From: Faecalimonas sp.
GTDB lineage: Bacteria; Bacillota; Clostridia; Lachnospirales; Lachnospiraceae
DNA length: 25,045 nt
Assembly (NCBI GenBank): GCA_020024645.1
Contig: JAHHTN010000023.1
Span: 1-25,045 of the forward strand
Reading direction: 5' to 3'
The translations under genes were made by a program, and so were the position numbers. Shown here piece after piece: positions 16,815-24,489 of this stretch (within the stretch, counting starts at the first letter, position 1; every line of letters begins with the position of its first letter). Below the pieces are notes generated by a model. That model saw only the letters and a list, made by a program, of their open reading frames with translations, made no database searches and was not told the origin of the DNA.

Positions 16815-18054
16815 TTTCGGTCTGAAAGTTTTATCACTTCTTTTTGCGATTGTACTATGGCTTTTAGTTGTTAATATTGATGATCCAATTGGAGAAGTTA
16901 CGTTTAGAAATATTCCGGTAAAAGTATTGCATGAAGAAATTTTCACATCAAAATCCAGCACATATACAATTGTGGATGATAGAGATACAGTTTCAGTAAC
17001 GGTGATTGCAAGACGCAAGGTACTTTCACGAATTAAATCTTCCGATATTATTGTGACAGCAGATATTAAAAATAGAGTTACCAATTCTTTGACGGAGGCA
17101 ACATTGCCTACAGAAGTAAAGATTGTTGGATTTGAAGGAGAATATCAGGATGCCTATACAACTCCGAAAAATTTAAATATTGAAATAGAAGCAAGTACAA
17201 CTAAAAAGTTCCCTATTAGTGTAACGACCATAGGAACACCGAGAGATGGGAATGTTATTGGAAGTGTAATGGCAAATCCTGAATTTATTACCTTGGCGGG
17301 TGGAGAGTCACAGATTAATCGTGTGAAGAGAGTTGTGGCAAAAGCGGATGTGTCTGGAATTTCTTCCAGTGGACAAGTGAATGCAGAATTAATTTTGTAT
17401 GATGAAAACGAAAAAGTGATTGATCAGGCTCTTTTTGATAATAATTTAGGAAAAGAGGGCGTAAAAGTTGATGTTCAAATATTAAAGACGAAAGAAATTC
17501 CGTTGCGTTTTGATATGTCTGCCATAAATACAGCTTCGGGATATACTCTTGGAAACATTTTTTATGAGCCGAAGAAGATTCTTATAGCTGGAGAAGAAGA
17601 AGTTATTAAAAAGCTAGATGCAATAGACATTCCTGCACAAGCATTGAAAATGAATAATCTTTCCGAGACGACAGAAGTCAAGGTGGACGTGAGTAAATAT
17701 TTGCCAAAGAAATTGCAATTAGTTGATGATACGGTTGGAACGATTATTGTTACAATTTCAGTTGAAAAATATGGAACAAAAGCATTTAGTATTCCAGCAA
17801 ACAATATTATTTTAGAAAATGCGTTAGCAGGTTTGAAGGCGAATATAGGAACAGTAGAAAGTATAGAAATTCAGGTGAAAGGTTCAAGAGCTGCGTTAGA
17901 AAAATTGACGGAAGCGCCAAAAGTATTTGTAGATTTACAGAAATATACAACAGCTGGAACAATAACCGTTCCGTTACAGGCAGAATTGCCGTTGGGGTGT
18001 ACACTTATTGGAAATGTGACGGTTCCAGTAGTTCTGACAGGGCAACAAGAATAG
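16792..18054 (+). CDS. cdaR: CdaA regulatory protein CdaR (YbbR-domain protein)
   Basis: Single-pass membrane protein that binds and modulates CdaA. From the ATG at 16792 it has 420 residues: a short basic start, one membrane helix (about 11-27) and four extracellular YbbR domains of about 90 residues each (roughly 30-130, 130-225, 226-320, 320-418). The frame stays open upstream to a TTG at 16741, but the ATG at 16792 has a good AAGGAAGG ribosome binding site and gives the typical YbbR start (MKERLKNNFGLKVLSLL), so I prefer it. It overlaps the end of cdaA by 23 bases. In many Firmicutes glmM follows cdaR; here an HPr-like gene does. Confidence 0.95.
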   Translation: MKERLKNNFGLKVLSLLFAIVLWLLVVNIDDPIGEVTFRNIPVKVLHEEIFTSKSSTYTIVDDRDTVSVTVIARRKVLSRIKSSDIIVTADIKNRVTNSLTEATLPTEVKIVGFEGEYQDAYTTPKNLNIEIEASTTKKFPISVTTIGTPRDGNVIGSVMANPEFITLAGGESQINRVKRVVAKADVSGISSSGQVNAELILYDENEKVIDQALFDNNLGKEGVKVDVQILKTKEIPLRFDMSAINTASGYTLGNIFYEPKKILIAGEEEVIKKLDAIDIPAQALKMNNLSETTEVKVDVSKYLPKKLQLVDDTVGTIIVTISVEKYGTKAFSIPANNIILENALAGLKANIGTVESIEIQVKGSRAALEKLTEAPKVFVDLQKYTTAGTITVPLQAELPLGCTLIGNVTVPVVLTGQQE

Positions 18055-18079
18055 TTACTCCAAAAGAAAGGTGAAACGA

Positions 18080-18346
18080 ATGGTTAGTAAAATAGTAAAA
18101 ATAAGTAATCCAACCGGTCTTCATTTAAGACCAGCTGGAATGTTCTGTAGAAAGGCAGCAGAGTTTGAAGAATGCAAAATTACATTTCATGTAGGTTCTA
18201 CAACAGGAAGCGCCAAAAGTGTATTAAGTGTTTTGGCTGCTTGCATTAAACAAGGAGATGAAATTGAAATTATTTGCGAAGGAAAAAATGAAGAGAAGGC
18301 ATTAGAAGCAATGGCTCGCCTTGTTGAAAAAGAACTGGAAGACTAG
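18080..18346 (+). CDS. HPr family phosphocarrier protein
   Basis: An 88-residue HPr homologue, normal length. The phosphorylation site is in TGLHLRPA with active-site His15. The regulatory serine region is present as SAKSVLSVL, where Ser47 corresponds to Ser46 of Bacillus HPr, the HprK/P target in carbon catabolite control. I chose the ATG at 18080, preceded by AAAGGTG, over the in-frame GTG at 18071, which falls inside that ribosome binding site. It sits 25 bases after cdaR and before a terminator, so it is the last gene of the c-di-AMP operon. It could be the general PTS HPr or a dedicated paralogue (Crh-like, though Crh lacks the active-site His). No ptsI is adjacent. Confidence 0.93.
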   Translation: MVSKIVKISNPTGLHLRPAGMFCRKAAEFEECKITFHVGSTTGSAKSVLSVLAACIKQGDEIEIICEGKNEEKALEAMARLVEKELED

Positions 18347-18359
18347 AAGGAAAAATTTG

Positions 18360-18397
18360 GAGAGCATTTTATAGAGAAATCTGTGGAATGCTCTTTT
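18360..18397 (+). terminator. Probable terminator after the HPr-like gene
   Basis: AGAGCATT (18361-18368) pairs with AATGCTCT (18387-18394) around an 18-nt loop, followed by a short TTTT run. The stem is only 8 bp, the loop is long and the T run is short, so read-through into the nucleotidyltransferase gene is possible. I saw no convincing separate promoter for that gene. Confidence 0.6.
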
Positions 18398-18456
18398 GAA
18401 TTGTGATAAAACTATAGTAAGAAACAATATTGGATGATAAAGGAAAGGTTATGAAG

Positions 18457-19374
18457 ATGAAAAAAGCAACATTAGTTATTATGGCAGCAGGAATTGGAAG
18501 TAGATTTGGTGGAGGGATTAAACAGTTAGAACCAATTGGACCAAATGGGGAAATTATTATGGATTACTCTATATATGATGCGAAAGAAGCAGGGTTTAAT
18601 AAAGTCGTTTTTGTTATTCGTAAAGACTTAGAAAAGGATTTTAAAGAAGTTATTGGCAATAGAATTGAAAAGGAAATAGAAGTAGCCTATGCTTATCAAG
18701 AACTTAACGATATTCCTGAAAAATTTCAGAAAAGATTTGCAGCTAGAACAAAACCATGGGGAACGGGGCAGGCTATTTTGTGTTGCAAAGAAGTAGTAAA
18801 TGAACCGTTTTTGGTTATCAACGCAGATGATTATTATGGGAAAGAAGCCTATCAAGAAGCTTTTCAGTATTTAACAGAAGAGAAAACAGAAAGTGAAAAG
18901 GTACAAGCTTCTATGATTGGTTTTGTATTGGGGAATACTTTAAGTGAAAATGGTGGTGTTACACGTGGTATTTGTCAAGTAGATGGAAATAGGATGTTAA
19001 CAGATATTGTTGAAACATCAAATATTGAAAAAATAGAAGAAGGTGCGGGAATTAAAACAGAAGAAGGAATTGTTCCGGTGGATGTGCATTCGCCAGTGTC
19101 AATGAATATGTGGGGACTACATCAGGATTTCTTTAATGTATTGGAAAGAGGATTCACACAATTTTTGGAAAATGTAGAAGAAAGTGATTTGAAAGCGGAA
19201 TATCTTCTTCCTACTATTATTGGAGGGCTTTTAGAGAATGATGAAATTGATGTAAAAGTTCTGAAATCACATGATAAGTGGTTTGGAGTGACATATAAAG
19301 AAGATAAAGAGTTTGTAGTGACGTCAATTAAAAATCTTATTGAACAGGGTGAGTATCCAAAAAAGCTGTTTTAA
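18457..19374 (+). CDS. Sugar-phosphate nucleotidyltransferase family protein
   Basis: A GT-A-fold nucleotidyltransferase of the type that makes NDP-sugars from NTP and sugar-1-phosphate. From the ATG at 18457 it has 305 residues. The N-terminal nucleotide-binding loop is MAAGIGSRFGGGIKQLEPIG (about 8-27), and INADDYYG (about 119-126) is the metal and sugar-nucleotide site. PWGTGQA resembles the base- or sugar-contact motif of glucose-1-phosphate transferases. An in-frame ATG at 18451 and a TTG at 18430 are alternatives, but AGGAAAGG is best spaced for 18457. The sugar and nucleotide cannot be fixed from sequence; a UTP-glucose-1-phosphate-like role is only one option. It is followed 25 bases later by the autolysin gene. 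Confidence 0.88.
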   Translation: MKKATLVIMAAGIGSRFGGGIKQLEPIGPNGEIIMDYSIYDAKEAGFNKVVFVIRKDLEKDFKEVIGNRIEKEIEVAYAYQELNDIPEKFQKRFAARTKPWGTGQAILCCKEVVNEPFLVINADDYYGKEAYQEAFQYLTEEKTESEKVQASMIGFVLGNTLSENGGVTRGICQVDGNRMLTDIVETSNIEKIEEGAGIKTEEGIVPVDVHSPVSMNMWGLHQDFFNVLERGFTQFLENVEESDLKAEYLLPTIIGGLLENDEIDVKVLKSHDKWFGVTYKEDKEFVVTSIKNLIEQGEYPKKLF

Positions 19375-19399
19375 GGGAAAGTGAAAGGAAGAATATGAA

Positions 19400-22300
19400 A
19401 TGATGAAAAAGACAGGAAAACGAATTGTAGCAGGAGTTATTGCAGTTGCATTGATTTTTTCTAGTTTACCTGCAATTTCAAGTCGGGCAGGAGAACAGGA
19501 GTTTACCGAAGAAGTAGGATTTCAAGGTGAGAATCCAAATGCGCTAGAAAGCTATACAGAGGTAGATAAGAATGGAAATGTGACAAATGCAAAAGAAGAA
19601 AATGGATTGGTGAAAAATACAAGTTCTTCTTTTTATGCAGTCACTCCACAAATCGTTAATTTTAATACAAAAACATCAGGCCAAATCACAGATTATGTTG
19701 AAGAAAATACAGGAGTTAAGGGATATCTTTATGGACCATATGCAGCTGATGCAGCGTATCTTGGAAATACAAGTAGTGGTAAAGTAAGATTTATGCTTGC
19801 TGGTGTAATTGGAGTGGTTAACGCAAACGAAGTTCAAGTTATAAATAAGTCAAGTGCAAAATCACTTAGCTATTATTATGTATCTAATACTCGTTTATAT
19901 CATAAAGTGTCTACAAATGTGAATGTTTCAAATGCTGGAAGTACTTTGGATAATGGTCCTGCACCATCATATTTAAAAACGGGAATCAATTATTATAGTT
20001 ATGATGGACATTATTTTTATACAGAAGAATCTTTTTCAGATATGATAAATGATTACAATAAAAATATACGAACACATTCTGTAAATGCAAGCAGTCCATT
20101 TTATAATTATTTTCAATATCTCCCTTTAAGAAGTCAGTCAAGCTATACAGAGAATAATTTGAATACATTGATTAATAATAGAGTTTCTTCTACATCAAAA
20201 ATGAAAGATGCTGGAGAGGATTTTGTCAGAACACAAAATACATATGGTACGAATGCAGTTTTGATAGCGGGAATAGCTGCAAATGAAAGTGCATGGGGAA
20301 CTAGTAATATTGCAAGAACAAAGAACAATTTATTTGGATTAAATGCACTTGATGATTCGCCTGGGGAAAGTGCGAATTATTTTGCAAGTGTAGAACAATG
20401 TATTAAAGAATATGGGGAACAATGGTTGTCGAAAGAATATTTGAATCCACAAAATTGGAAGCATTATGGAGCTTTTTTGGGAAATAAAGCAAGTGGAATG
20501 AATGTGAAATATGCGTCAGATCCATATTGGGGAGAAAAAGCAGCAGCAATGGCATGGATAATAGATGGAAATGGTGGTGGTCAAGATGCCTACAAATATA
20601 CAATAGGTATTAAAGATACTGTTTATCCATCAAATACTGTGAATGTACGAAAAGAAAGTACTACTTCTTCAACCGCACTTTATAAAACGAAAAAAAACGC
20701 GAATTGCGCTTTTTTAGTTTTAGATAAAAATCCAGTAAATAAGTTTTATAAAATACAAAGTGAGCCTGTGTTAAATAGTGGAAGAACAGAAATTAATTCG
20801 AGTAGTGGTGTATATAATTTTTCAAATATGTATGCATATTTAAGTTCCGATTATTTGAAAATTGTATCGAGTGGGAAAACTACATGGTCAGTAAATGGAA
20901 TTAATACAAATGTTTCTTCGCCACAGTTGTCGGATACATCTATTAAGGTGAGTGCAAATATAAGCGGAAATAAAATGGGATTACAATATAAGTTTGTATG
21001 GCAGAAGGAAGATTGGAAAGAATGGGGAGTAATAAAGGATTTTTCTTCTGATGATAATGCAATGTGGTTACCGAAATCTGGAGGAAACTATACGATTATA
21101 CTTAATGTGAAAGATTCTTCCGGAAAAGTGATTACTGTGGATATTCCTTATCAAATTAAAGGCTGGAGTTATTCGGGAGTAAAAACAAGTATTCAATCAC
21201 CAAGTAATTTGGAAACAGAGATTAACTTATCAGCAGATGTAAAGGGAGATACTTCGGGATTACAATATAAGTTTGTATGGCAGAAAGAAGATTGGAAAGA
21301 ATGGGGAGTAATAAAGGATTTTTCTTCTGTGAATAATGTAACTTGGTTGCCTAAGCAAGTAGGAGAATATGAACTTATTGTAGATGTAAAGGATAGAGAA
21401 GGATTTGTTGCCACGAGAAGAGTGTCATATCAGATTGTGGAAAAACCATGGGAAGTTCAAGATATAGTATTTAGTACAAATCGTGCAGAAATTGGAGATG
21501 AGATAAAAATTACCCAGAATATGAAAAATATTACTGCAAATAATAAAAATTTACAGTATAAATTTGTATGGCAAAAAGATGATTGGAAAGAGTGGGGAGT
21601 TATCAGAGATTTTTCTACTTCCAATACAGTAAATTGGATTCCGACAATATATGGAGATTGTGAAATTATTGTAAACATAAAAGATAATAGAGGAAAATCT
21701 GCTACTAAAACAACAAAATACCATGTTCAAGAGGGAAACTGGAAATTTTCGGAAATTGCTGTTGACAGAGGGGCGGCTCAGATGGTAGGAGAAAAAATAA
21801 ATTTAACAGCGAAATTGAGTGGAAATACTACAGGTTTACAGTATAAATTTGTATGGCAAAAAGATGATTGGAAAGAGTGGGGAGTTATCCAAGAACTTTC
21901 AACGAAAAATACTACAGAGTGGATACCTAAGGAAAATGGTACATATACTATTTATGCGGATGTAAAGGATAGTGGGGGGATTACAAGAAGTTATTCTAAA
22001 ATATTTACTATAAAAAGTATAGGAGAAATAACGATACAATTACAGCCGAATACAAACCAGACTGTCGGGGGAAAAGTAAATATAAAAGCATTTGCAAAAG
22101 AAAGCAATCAGAATACAAAATACAAATTTGTATGGCAAAAAGAAGATTGGAAAGAATGGGGAGTTATTCAGGAACTTTCAACAAAAAATACTGTGGATTG
22201 GATACCGAAAAAAGAAGGAAAGTATACAATATGTGTTGACGTAAAACATGGAGATGCTTCGGTAGTGACAAAAACAATACAATTTAAAGTAAGTAATTGG

Positions 22301-22564
22301 TTATACAATGAAGTTTCAGTGAATAAGAAACAGAATGGAGAATTAGAAATCAAACCACTTATTCAAGGTAATACGAATGGGTTTACTTACAAATATGTGT
22401 GGATGAAAAATGATTGGAAAGAATGGGGAGTGATAAAAGATTTTAGTGAAAACAAAACTATGTTATGGCAACCAAATGGTACAGGAATCTATAAAATGAT
22501 AGTAGATGTAAAAGATGCGACAGGAAATGTCAAAACGGTTGGAAAAGAGTTCAATATTCATTAG
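19400..22564 (+). CDS. Secreted glucosaminidase-type autolysin with six triple-tyrosine repeats
   Basis: A 1054-residue exported cell-wall hydrolase. A signal peptide (about 1-30) is followed by an N-terminal region related to LytB/LytD-type enzymes (about 60-260). A glucosaminidase (Flg/GH73-like) domain spans about 265-400, with catalytic Glu296 in AANESAWGTS. An SH3-like segment (about 405-490, NTVNVRKESTTSSTAL) comes next. Six repeats of about 93 residues then begin near 496, 589, 684, 781, 875 and 967. Each carries the core YKFVWQKxDWKEWGVI and ends around VDVKD, as in Y_Y_Y (triple tyrosine) domains. It probably cleaves GlcNAc bonds in peptidoglycan, with the repeats attaching it to the wall. 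There is no LPXTG motif or membrane anchor. An ATG at 19403 is an equally possible start. It is followed by the wreck of a related gene. Confidence 0.92.
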   Translation: MMKKTGKRIVAGVIAVALIFSSLPAISSRAGEQEFTEEVGFQGENPNALESYTEVDKNGNVTNAKEENGLVKNTSSSFYAVTPQIVNFNTKTSGQITDYVEENTGVKGYLYGPYAADAAYLGNTSSGKVRFMLAGVIGVVNANEVQVINKSSAKSLSYYYVSNTRLYHKVSTNVNVSNAGSTLDNGPAPSYLKTGINYYSYDGHYFYTEESFSDMINDYNKNIRTHSVNASSPFYNYFQYLPLRSQSSYTENNLNTLINNRVSSTSKMKDAGEDFVRTQNTYGTNAVLIAGIAANESAWGTSNIARTKNNLFGLNALDDSPGESANYFASVEQCIKEYGEQWLSKEYLNPQNWKHYGAFLGNKASGMNVKYASDPYWGEKAAAMAWIIDGNGGGQDAYKYTIGIKDTVYPSNTVNVRKESTTSSTALYKTKKNANCAFLVLDKNPVNKFYKIQSEPVLNSGRTEINSSSGVYNFSNMYAYLSSDYLKIVSSGKTTWSVNGINTNVSSPQLSDTSIKVSANISGNKMGLQYKFVWQKEDWKEWGVIKDFSSDDNAMWLPKSGGNYTIILNVKDSSGKVITVDIPYQIKGWSYSGVKTSIQSPSNLETEINLSADVKGDTSGLQYKFVWQKEDWKEWGVIKDFSSVNNVTWLPKQVGEYELIVDVKDREGFVATRRVSYQIVEKPWEVQDIVFSTNRAEIGDEIKITQNMKNITANNKNLQYKFVWQKDDWKEWGVIRDFSTSNTVNWIPTIYGDCEIIVNIKDNRGKSATKTTKYHVQEGNWKFSEIAVDRGAAQMVGEKINLTAKLSGNTTGLQYKFVWQKDDWKEWGVIQELSTKNTTEWIPKENGTYTIYADVKDSGGITRSYSKIFTIKSIGEITIQLQPNTNQTVGGKVNIKAFAKESNQNTKYKFVWQKEDWKEWGVIQELSTKNTVDWIPKKEGKYTICVDVKHGDASVVTKTIQFKVSNWLYNEVSVNKKQNGELEIKPLIQGNTNGFTYKYVWMKNDWKEWGVIKDFSENKTMLWQPNGTGIYKMIVDVKDATGNVKTVGKEFNIH
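20885..22561 (+). repeat. Six tandem coding repeats (triple-tyrosine modules)
   Basis: Units of about 280-290 bp lie in frame within the autolysin gene. The core is conserved at DNA level in pairs: the 70-bp segments at 20981-21050 (unit 1) and 21260-21329 (unit 2) differ by one base, and 54 bp at 21551-21604 (unit 3) and 21836-21889 (unit 4) are identical. The flanks of each unit diverge strongly. This pattern suggests recent duplication or gene conversion limited to the core, and the array is a likely site of repeat-number change. Confidence 0.9.
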
Positions 22565-22574
22565 GAGTGGAAAT

Positions 22575-22907
22575 ATGAGAAAAAGATAATTGCTTTTACG
22601 TTATTTGTTACTTTGTGTATTACAATGATAGGAAATGTAAGTTATGCACAGGATAAAATGGCTGAAAAAGCAAGTGAAGGGATGTGGGGATTAAAAGATA
22701 TAAAATTTGATAAGTCATCGCCACAGCAAATTTCGGAAGAAATATACAATTTATGTTGATGTAAAAGATAGGAATGGAAAAACTATAGATTATTTTGTTG
22801 CAACGCAATTGTGAGAGCCAGAAAATATTGTTATCAATGGAAATATAGAGGAACAAATTTATATAAAGATACCTATTGAAGCAAGTGCTTCGGGAGATAC
22901 AGGATAG
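22575..22907 (+). pseudogene. Decayed remnant of a second secreted triple-tyrosine repeat protein
   Basis: The stretch right after the autolysin gene is coding sequence broken in several places. An ATG at 22575 with AGGAG spaced seven bases hits TAA at 22587. Adding one A to the A-run at 22580-22584 restores a signal peptide (KKIIAFTLFVTLCITM) followed by MWGLKDIKFDKSSPQQISE, which resembles the start of a repeat unit. Near 22735-22745 the frame shifts, and the next piece reads KKYTIYVDVKDRNGKTIDYF, the end of a repeat unit; the YKFVW core between them is missing. A TGA at 22812 stands where a TGG (the W that opens each repeat) is expected. EPENIVINGNIEEQIYIKIP and SASGDTG follow, the start of another unit, cut by TAG at 22905. 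The intact ancestor was probably a non-enzymatic secreted repeat protein. Confidence 0.8.
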
Positions 22908-22908
22908 T

Positions 22909-22948
22909 TGGAGCGAGAGAGTATTAATCTCGCTCCACTGTTTTATTT
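22909..22948 (+). terminator. Rho-independent terminator after the pseudogene
   Basis: TGGAGCGAGA (22909-22918) pairs with TCTCGCTCCA (22928-22937) around a 9-nt loop, giving a perfect 10-bp stem, followed by CTGTTTTATTT. It closes the nucleotidyltransferase-autolysin-pseudogene unit. The gap from here to 23094 otherwise holds only the promoter region of the next gene. Confidence 0.87.
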
Positions 22949-22988
22949 GTAGATAAAAAGAATTGAGATATTAATAATATAGTGGAAA

Positions 22989-23005
22989 TGTTACGAAAAT
23001 GTTAC
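22989..23005 (+). promoter_or_regulatory. WalR-type direct repeat (candidate operator)
   Basis: TGTTAC (22989-22994), five bases (GAAAA), then TGTTAC (23000-23005). This is an exact match to the WalR/YycF consensus TGTWAH-N5-TGTWAH, with the half-sites one helical turn (11 bp) apart. It covers the -35 region of the next promoter. WalRK controls cell-wall metabolism genes in Firmicutes, which suits a surface-polysaccharide gene. Regulation by WalR, or by another OmpR-family regulator with a similar site, is inferred. Confidence 0.5.
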
Positions 23006-23020
23006 AAAATAAGATATAAT
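22991..23020 (+). promoter_or_regulatory. Promoter of the surface-polysaccharide gene cluster
   Basis: A perfect TATAAT at 23015-23020. The best -35 is TTACGA (22991-22996) at 18 bp, only 3 of 6 to consensus, so the promoter may need an activator. The leader would run from about 23027 to the ATG at 23095. The weak -35 coincides with the WalR-like repeat. Confidence 0.6.
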
Positions 23021-23094
23021 TAAGGAAAGAAACCTTGCGGAATACTATACTATCGTTTATAATGAGGAGTGATATTGTAATAGGTGGTGTAAAA

Positions 23095-24489
23095 ATGAGA
23101 TATTGGATAAAAAAATTTGAAGCTACGATGTGGCTTTTGGTTAAAGGAATTTTATATTTATCATTATTAGGAGCGTTTGTATTTATCTTGTCAAAAGATA
23201 ATCCATCTTTGATAAGGTTGTCACGAACGATGGGAATAACTATAACAACATTTATTGTGGTTGGAGTATTGTTCTTGAAAATTTATGGAATGTATGATGT
23301 GGGAAGAAGAAAAAGTAAGCCGATTATTTATTCTATTGCATTAGCAACATTTTTTACAGATATAATTGTATATATACAATTGATGATTATGAATACAATT
23401 ACGCCTAGTATTTCTGCATTTAGGTTGAGTAGCATAGGAGCATTGATAATCACATATATTGTGCAGATTATTATTATTGTTATCTTTGCATATGCGGGAA
23501 ATGCATTATTCTTTAAAATACATGATCCTGAAAGTTGTTGTATCATCACTTCTTCTCAACAAAGTTTAGATTGTATTGTTCGAGCTTTATTGCGTTTTAA
23601 AAAGCAATATAAAATTGATTATATTTTGGACTATAAGGATAGTGCAATATGGGAAATAATGGATAAAGTAAGTACTGTATTTATTCAGGATGTTCCGATT
23701 GTGGAAAGAAGCAAAATCGTACAATATTGTTATAAAAATAAAATAAACATTTATTTCAACCCAGAAATAGAGGACATTGTAGAGATGAACGCCAAGTATT
23801 ATCTTTTAGATGATGTCTCTGTTTTGAATGCAAATGTAAAAACTTGGACAATGGAACAGAGAATAGCAAAGAAATTGTTAGATATGGGACTTGCTATTGT
23901 GTTGGGAATTTTAACATCGCCGATTTGGATTATAAGTGCAATTGCAATTAAAGCATATGACGGAGGAAAAATTTTCTTTAAACAAAAACGTGCTACACTA
24001 AATGGGCGCGTTTTTGAAGTGTATAAATTTCGGACGATGAAAGAAAATGTGGAAAATCGTTCTGTTACAGATGATGATGATCGAATTACGAAGCCAGGAA
24101 AATTTTTGAGAAAGATTCGTATGGACGAGCTTCCTCAATTATTAAATATACTAAAAGGGGATATGAGTTTTGTAGGTCCTCGTCCAGAAATGCTAGAGAA
24201 TGTAAACGAATATGAAAAAGAACTACCAGAATTTAGATATCGCCTTCGTGTAAAGGCTGGTTTGACTGGATATGCACAGATCGCAGGAAAGTATAATACT
24301 ACTCCAAAAGATAAACTTATTATGGATATGATGTATATAGAACAGTTTAACATATTAAAAGATATTCAATTGATTTTCCAAACATTCATTGTATTGTTGA
24401 AATCAGATAGTACAGAAGCGTTTAAAACAAGTGGTAGTCAGGAATATATTTTCCATGAGGCAGAAAACGATGAAAAGGAGTATAAGTAA
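23095..24489 (+). CDS. Polyprenyl-phosphate sugar-1-phosphate transferase (initiating glycosyltransferase)
   Basis: Initiating enzyme of exopolysaccharide, capsule or wall-polymer synthesis; it moves a sugar-1-phosphate from an NDP-sugar to undecaprenyl phosphate at the membrane. From the ATG at 23095 it has 464 residues. Four membrane helices lie in about 10-150, a Rossmann-like middle region in about 150-260, another membrane segment in about 270-295, and the bacterial sugar transferase domain in about 296-450. That domain shows KFRTMKE (from K311), MDELPQLLNILKGDMSFVGP (343-362, with the DE pair at 344-345) and the following RPE. An in-frame TTG at 23035 exists, but AGGTGG supports 23095. 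The stop overlaps the ATG of glf (TAATG). The transferred sugar is not determinable. Confidence 0.93.
   Translation: MRYWIKKFEATMWLLVKGILYLSLLGAFVFILSKDNPSLIRLSRTMGITITTFIVVGVLFLKIYGMYDVGRRKSKPIIYSIALATFFTDIIVYIQLMIMNTITPSISAFRLSSIGALIITYIVQIIIIVIFAYAGNALFFKIHDPESCCIITSSQQSLDCIVRALLRFKKQYKIDYILDYKDSAIWEIMDKVSTVFIQDVPIVERSKIVQYCYKNKINIYFNPEIEDIVEMNAKYYLLDDVSVLNANVKTWTMEQRIAKKLLDMGLAIVLGILTSPIWIISAIAIKAYDGGKIFFKQKRATLNGRVFEVYKFRTMKENVENRSVTDDDDRITKPGKFLRKIRMDELPQLLNILKGDMSFVGPRPEMLENVNEYEKELPEFRYRLRVKAGLTGYAQIAGKYNTTPKDKLIMDMMYIEQFNILKDIQLIFQTFIVLLKSDSTEAFKTSGSQEYIFHEAENDEKEYK

Noticed and set aside
14461..18346. The possibility that the cdaA-flanking membrane proteins form a defence or toxin system.
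   Set aside because: They have no nuclease, toxin, pore-forming or sensor motif, and they are set among core genes with matching base composition and no mobile-element marks.
18401..18430. A possible promoter (TTGTGA, 18 bp, CAATAT) before the nucleotidyltransferase gene.
   Set aside because: The -10 match is poor and a TATAGT at 18413 has no -35 at proper spacing, so neither arrangement is convincing.
19395..19403. A two-codon reading frame, ATG-AAA-TGA, overlapping the autolysin start region (ATGAAATGATG).
   Set aside because: It could act in initiation control, but in AT-rich DNA such overlaps are common and there is no supporting ribosome binding site arrangement.
23035..23094. An N-terminal extension of the sugar transferase from the TTG at 23035.
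   Set aside because: It begins only about 15 bases after the -10 box, so it would leave almost no leader. The ATG at 23095 with AGGTGG fits better.
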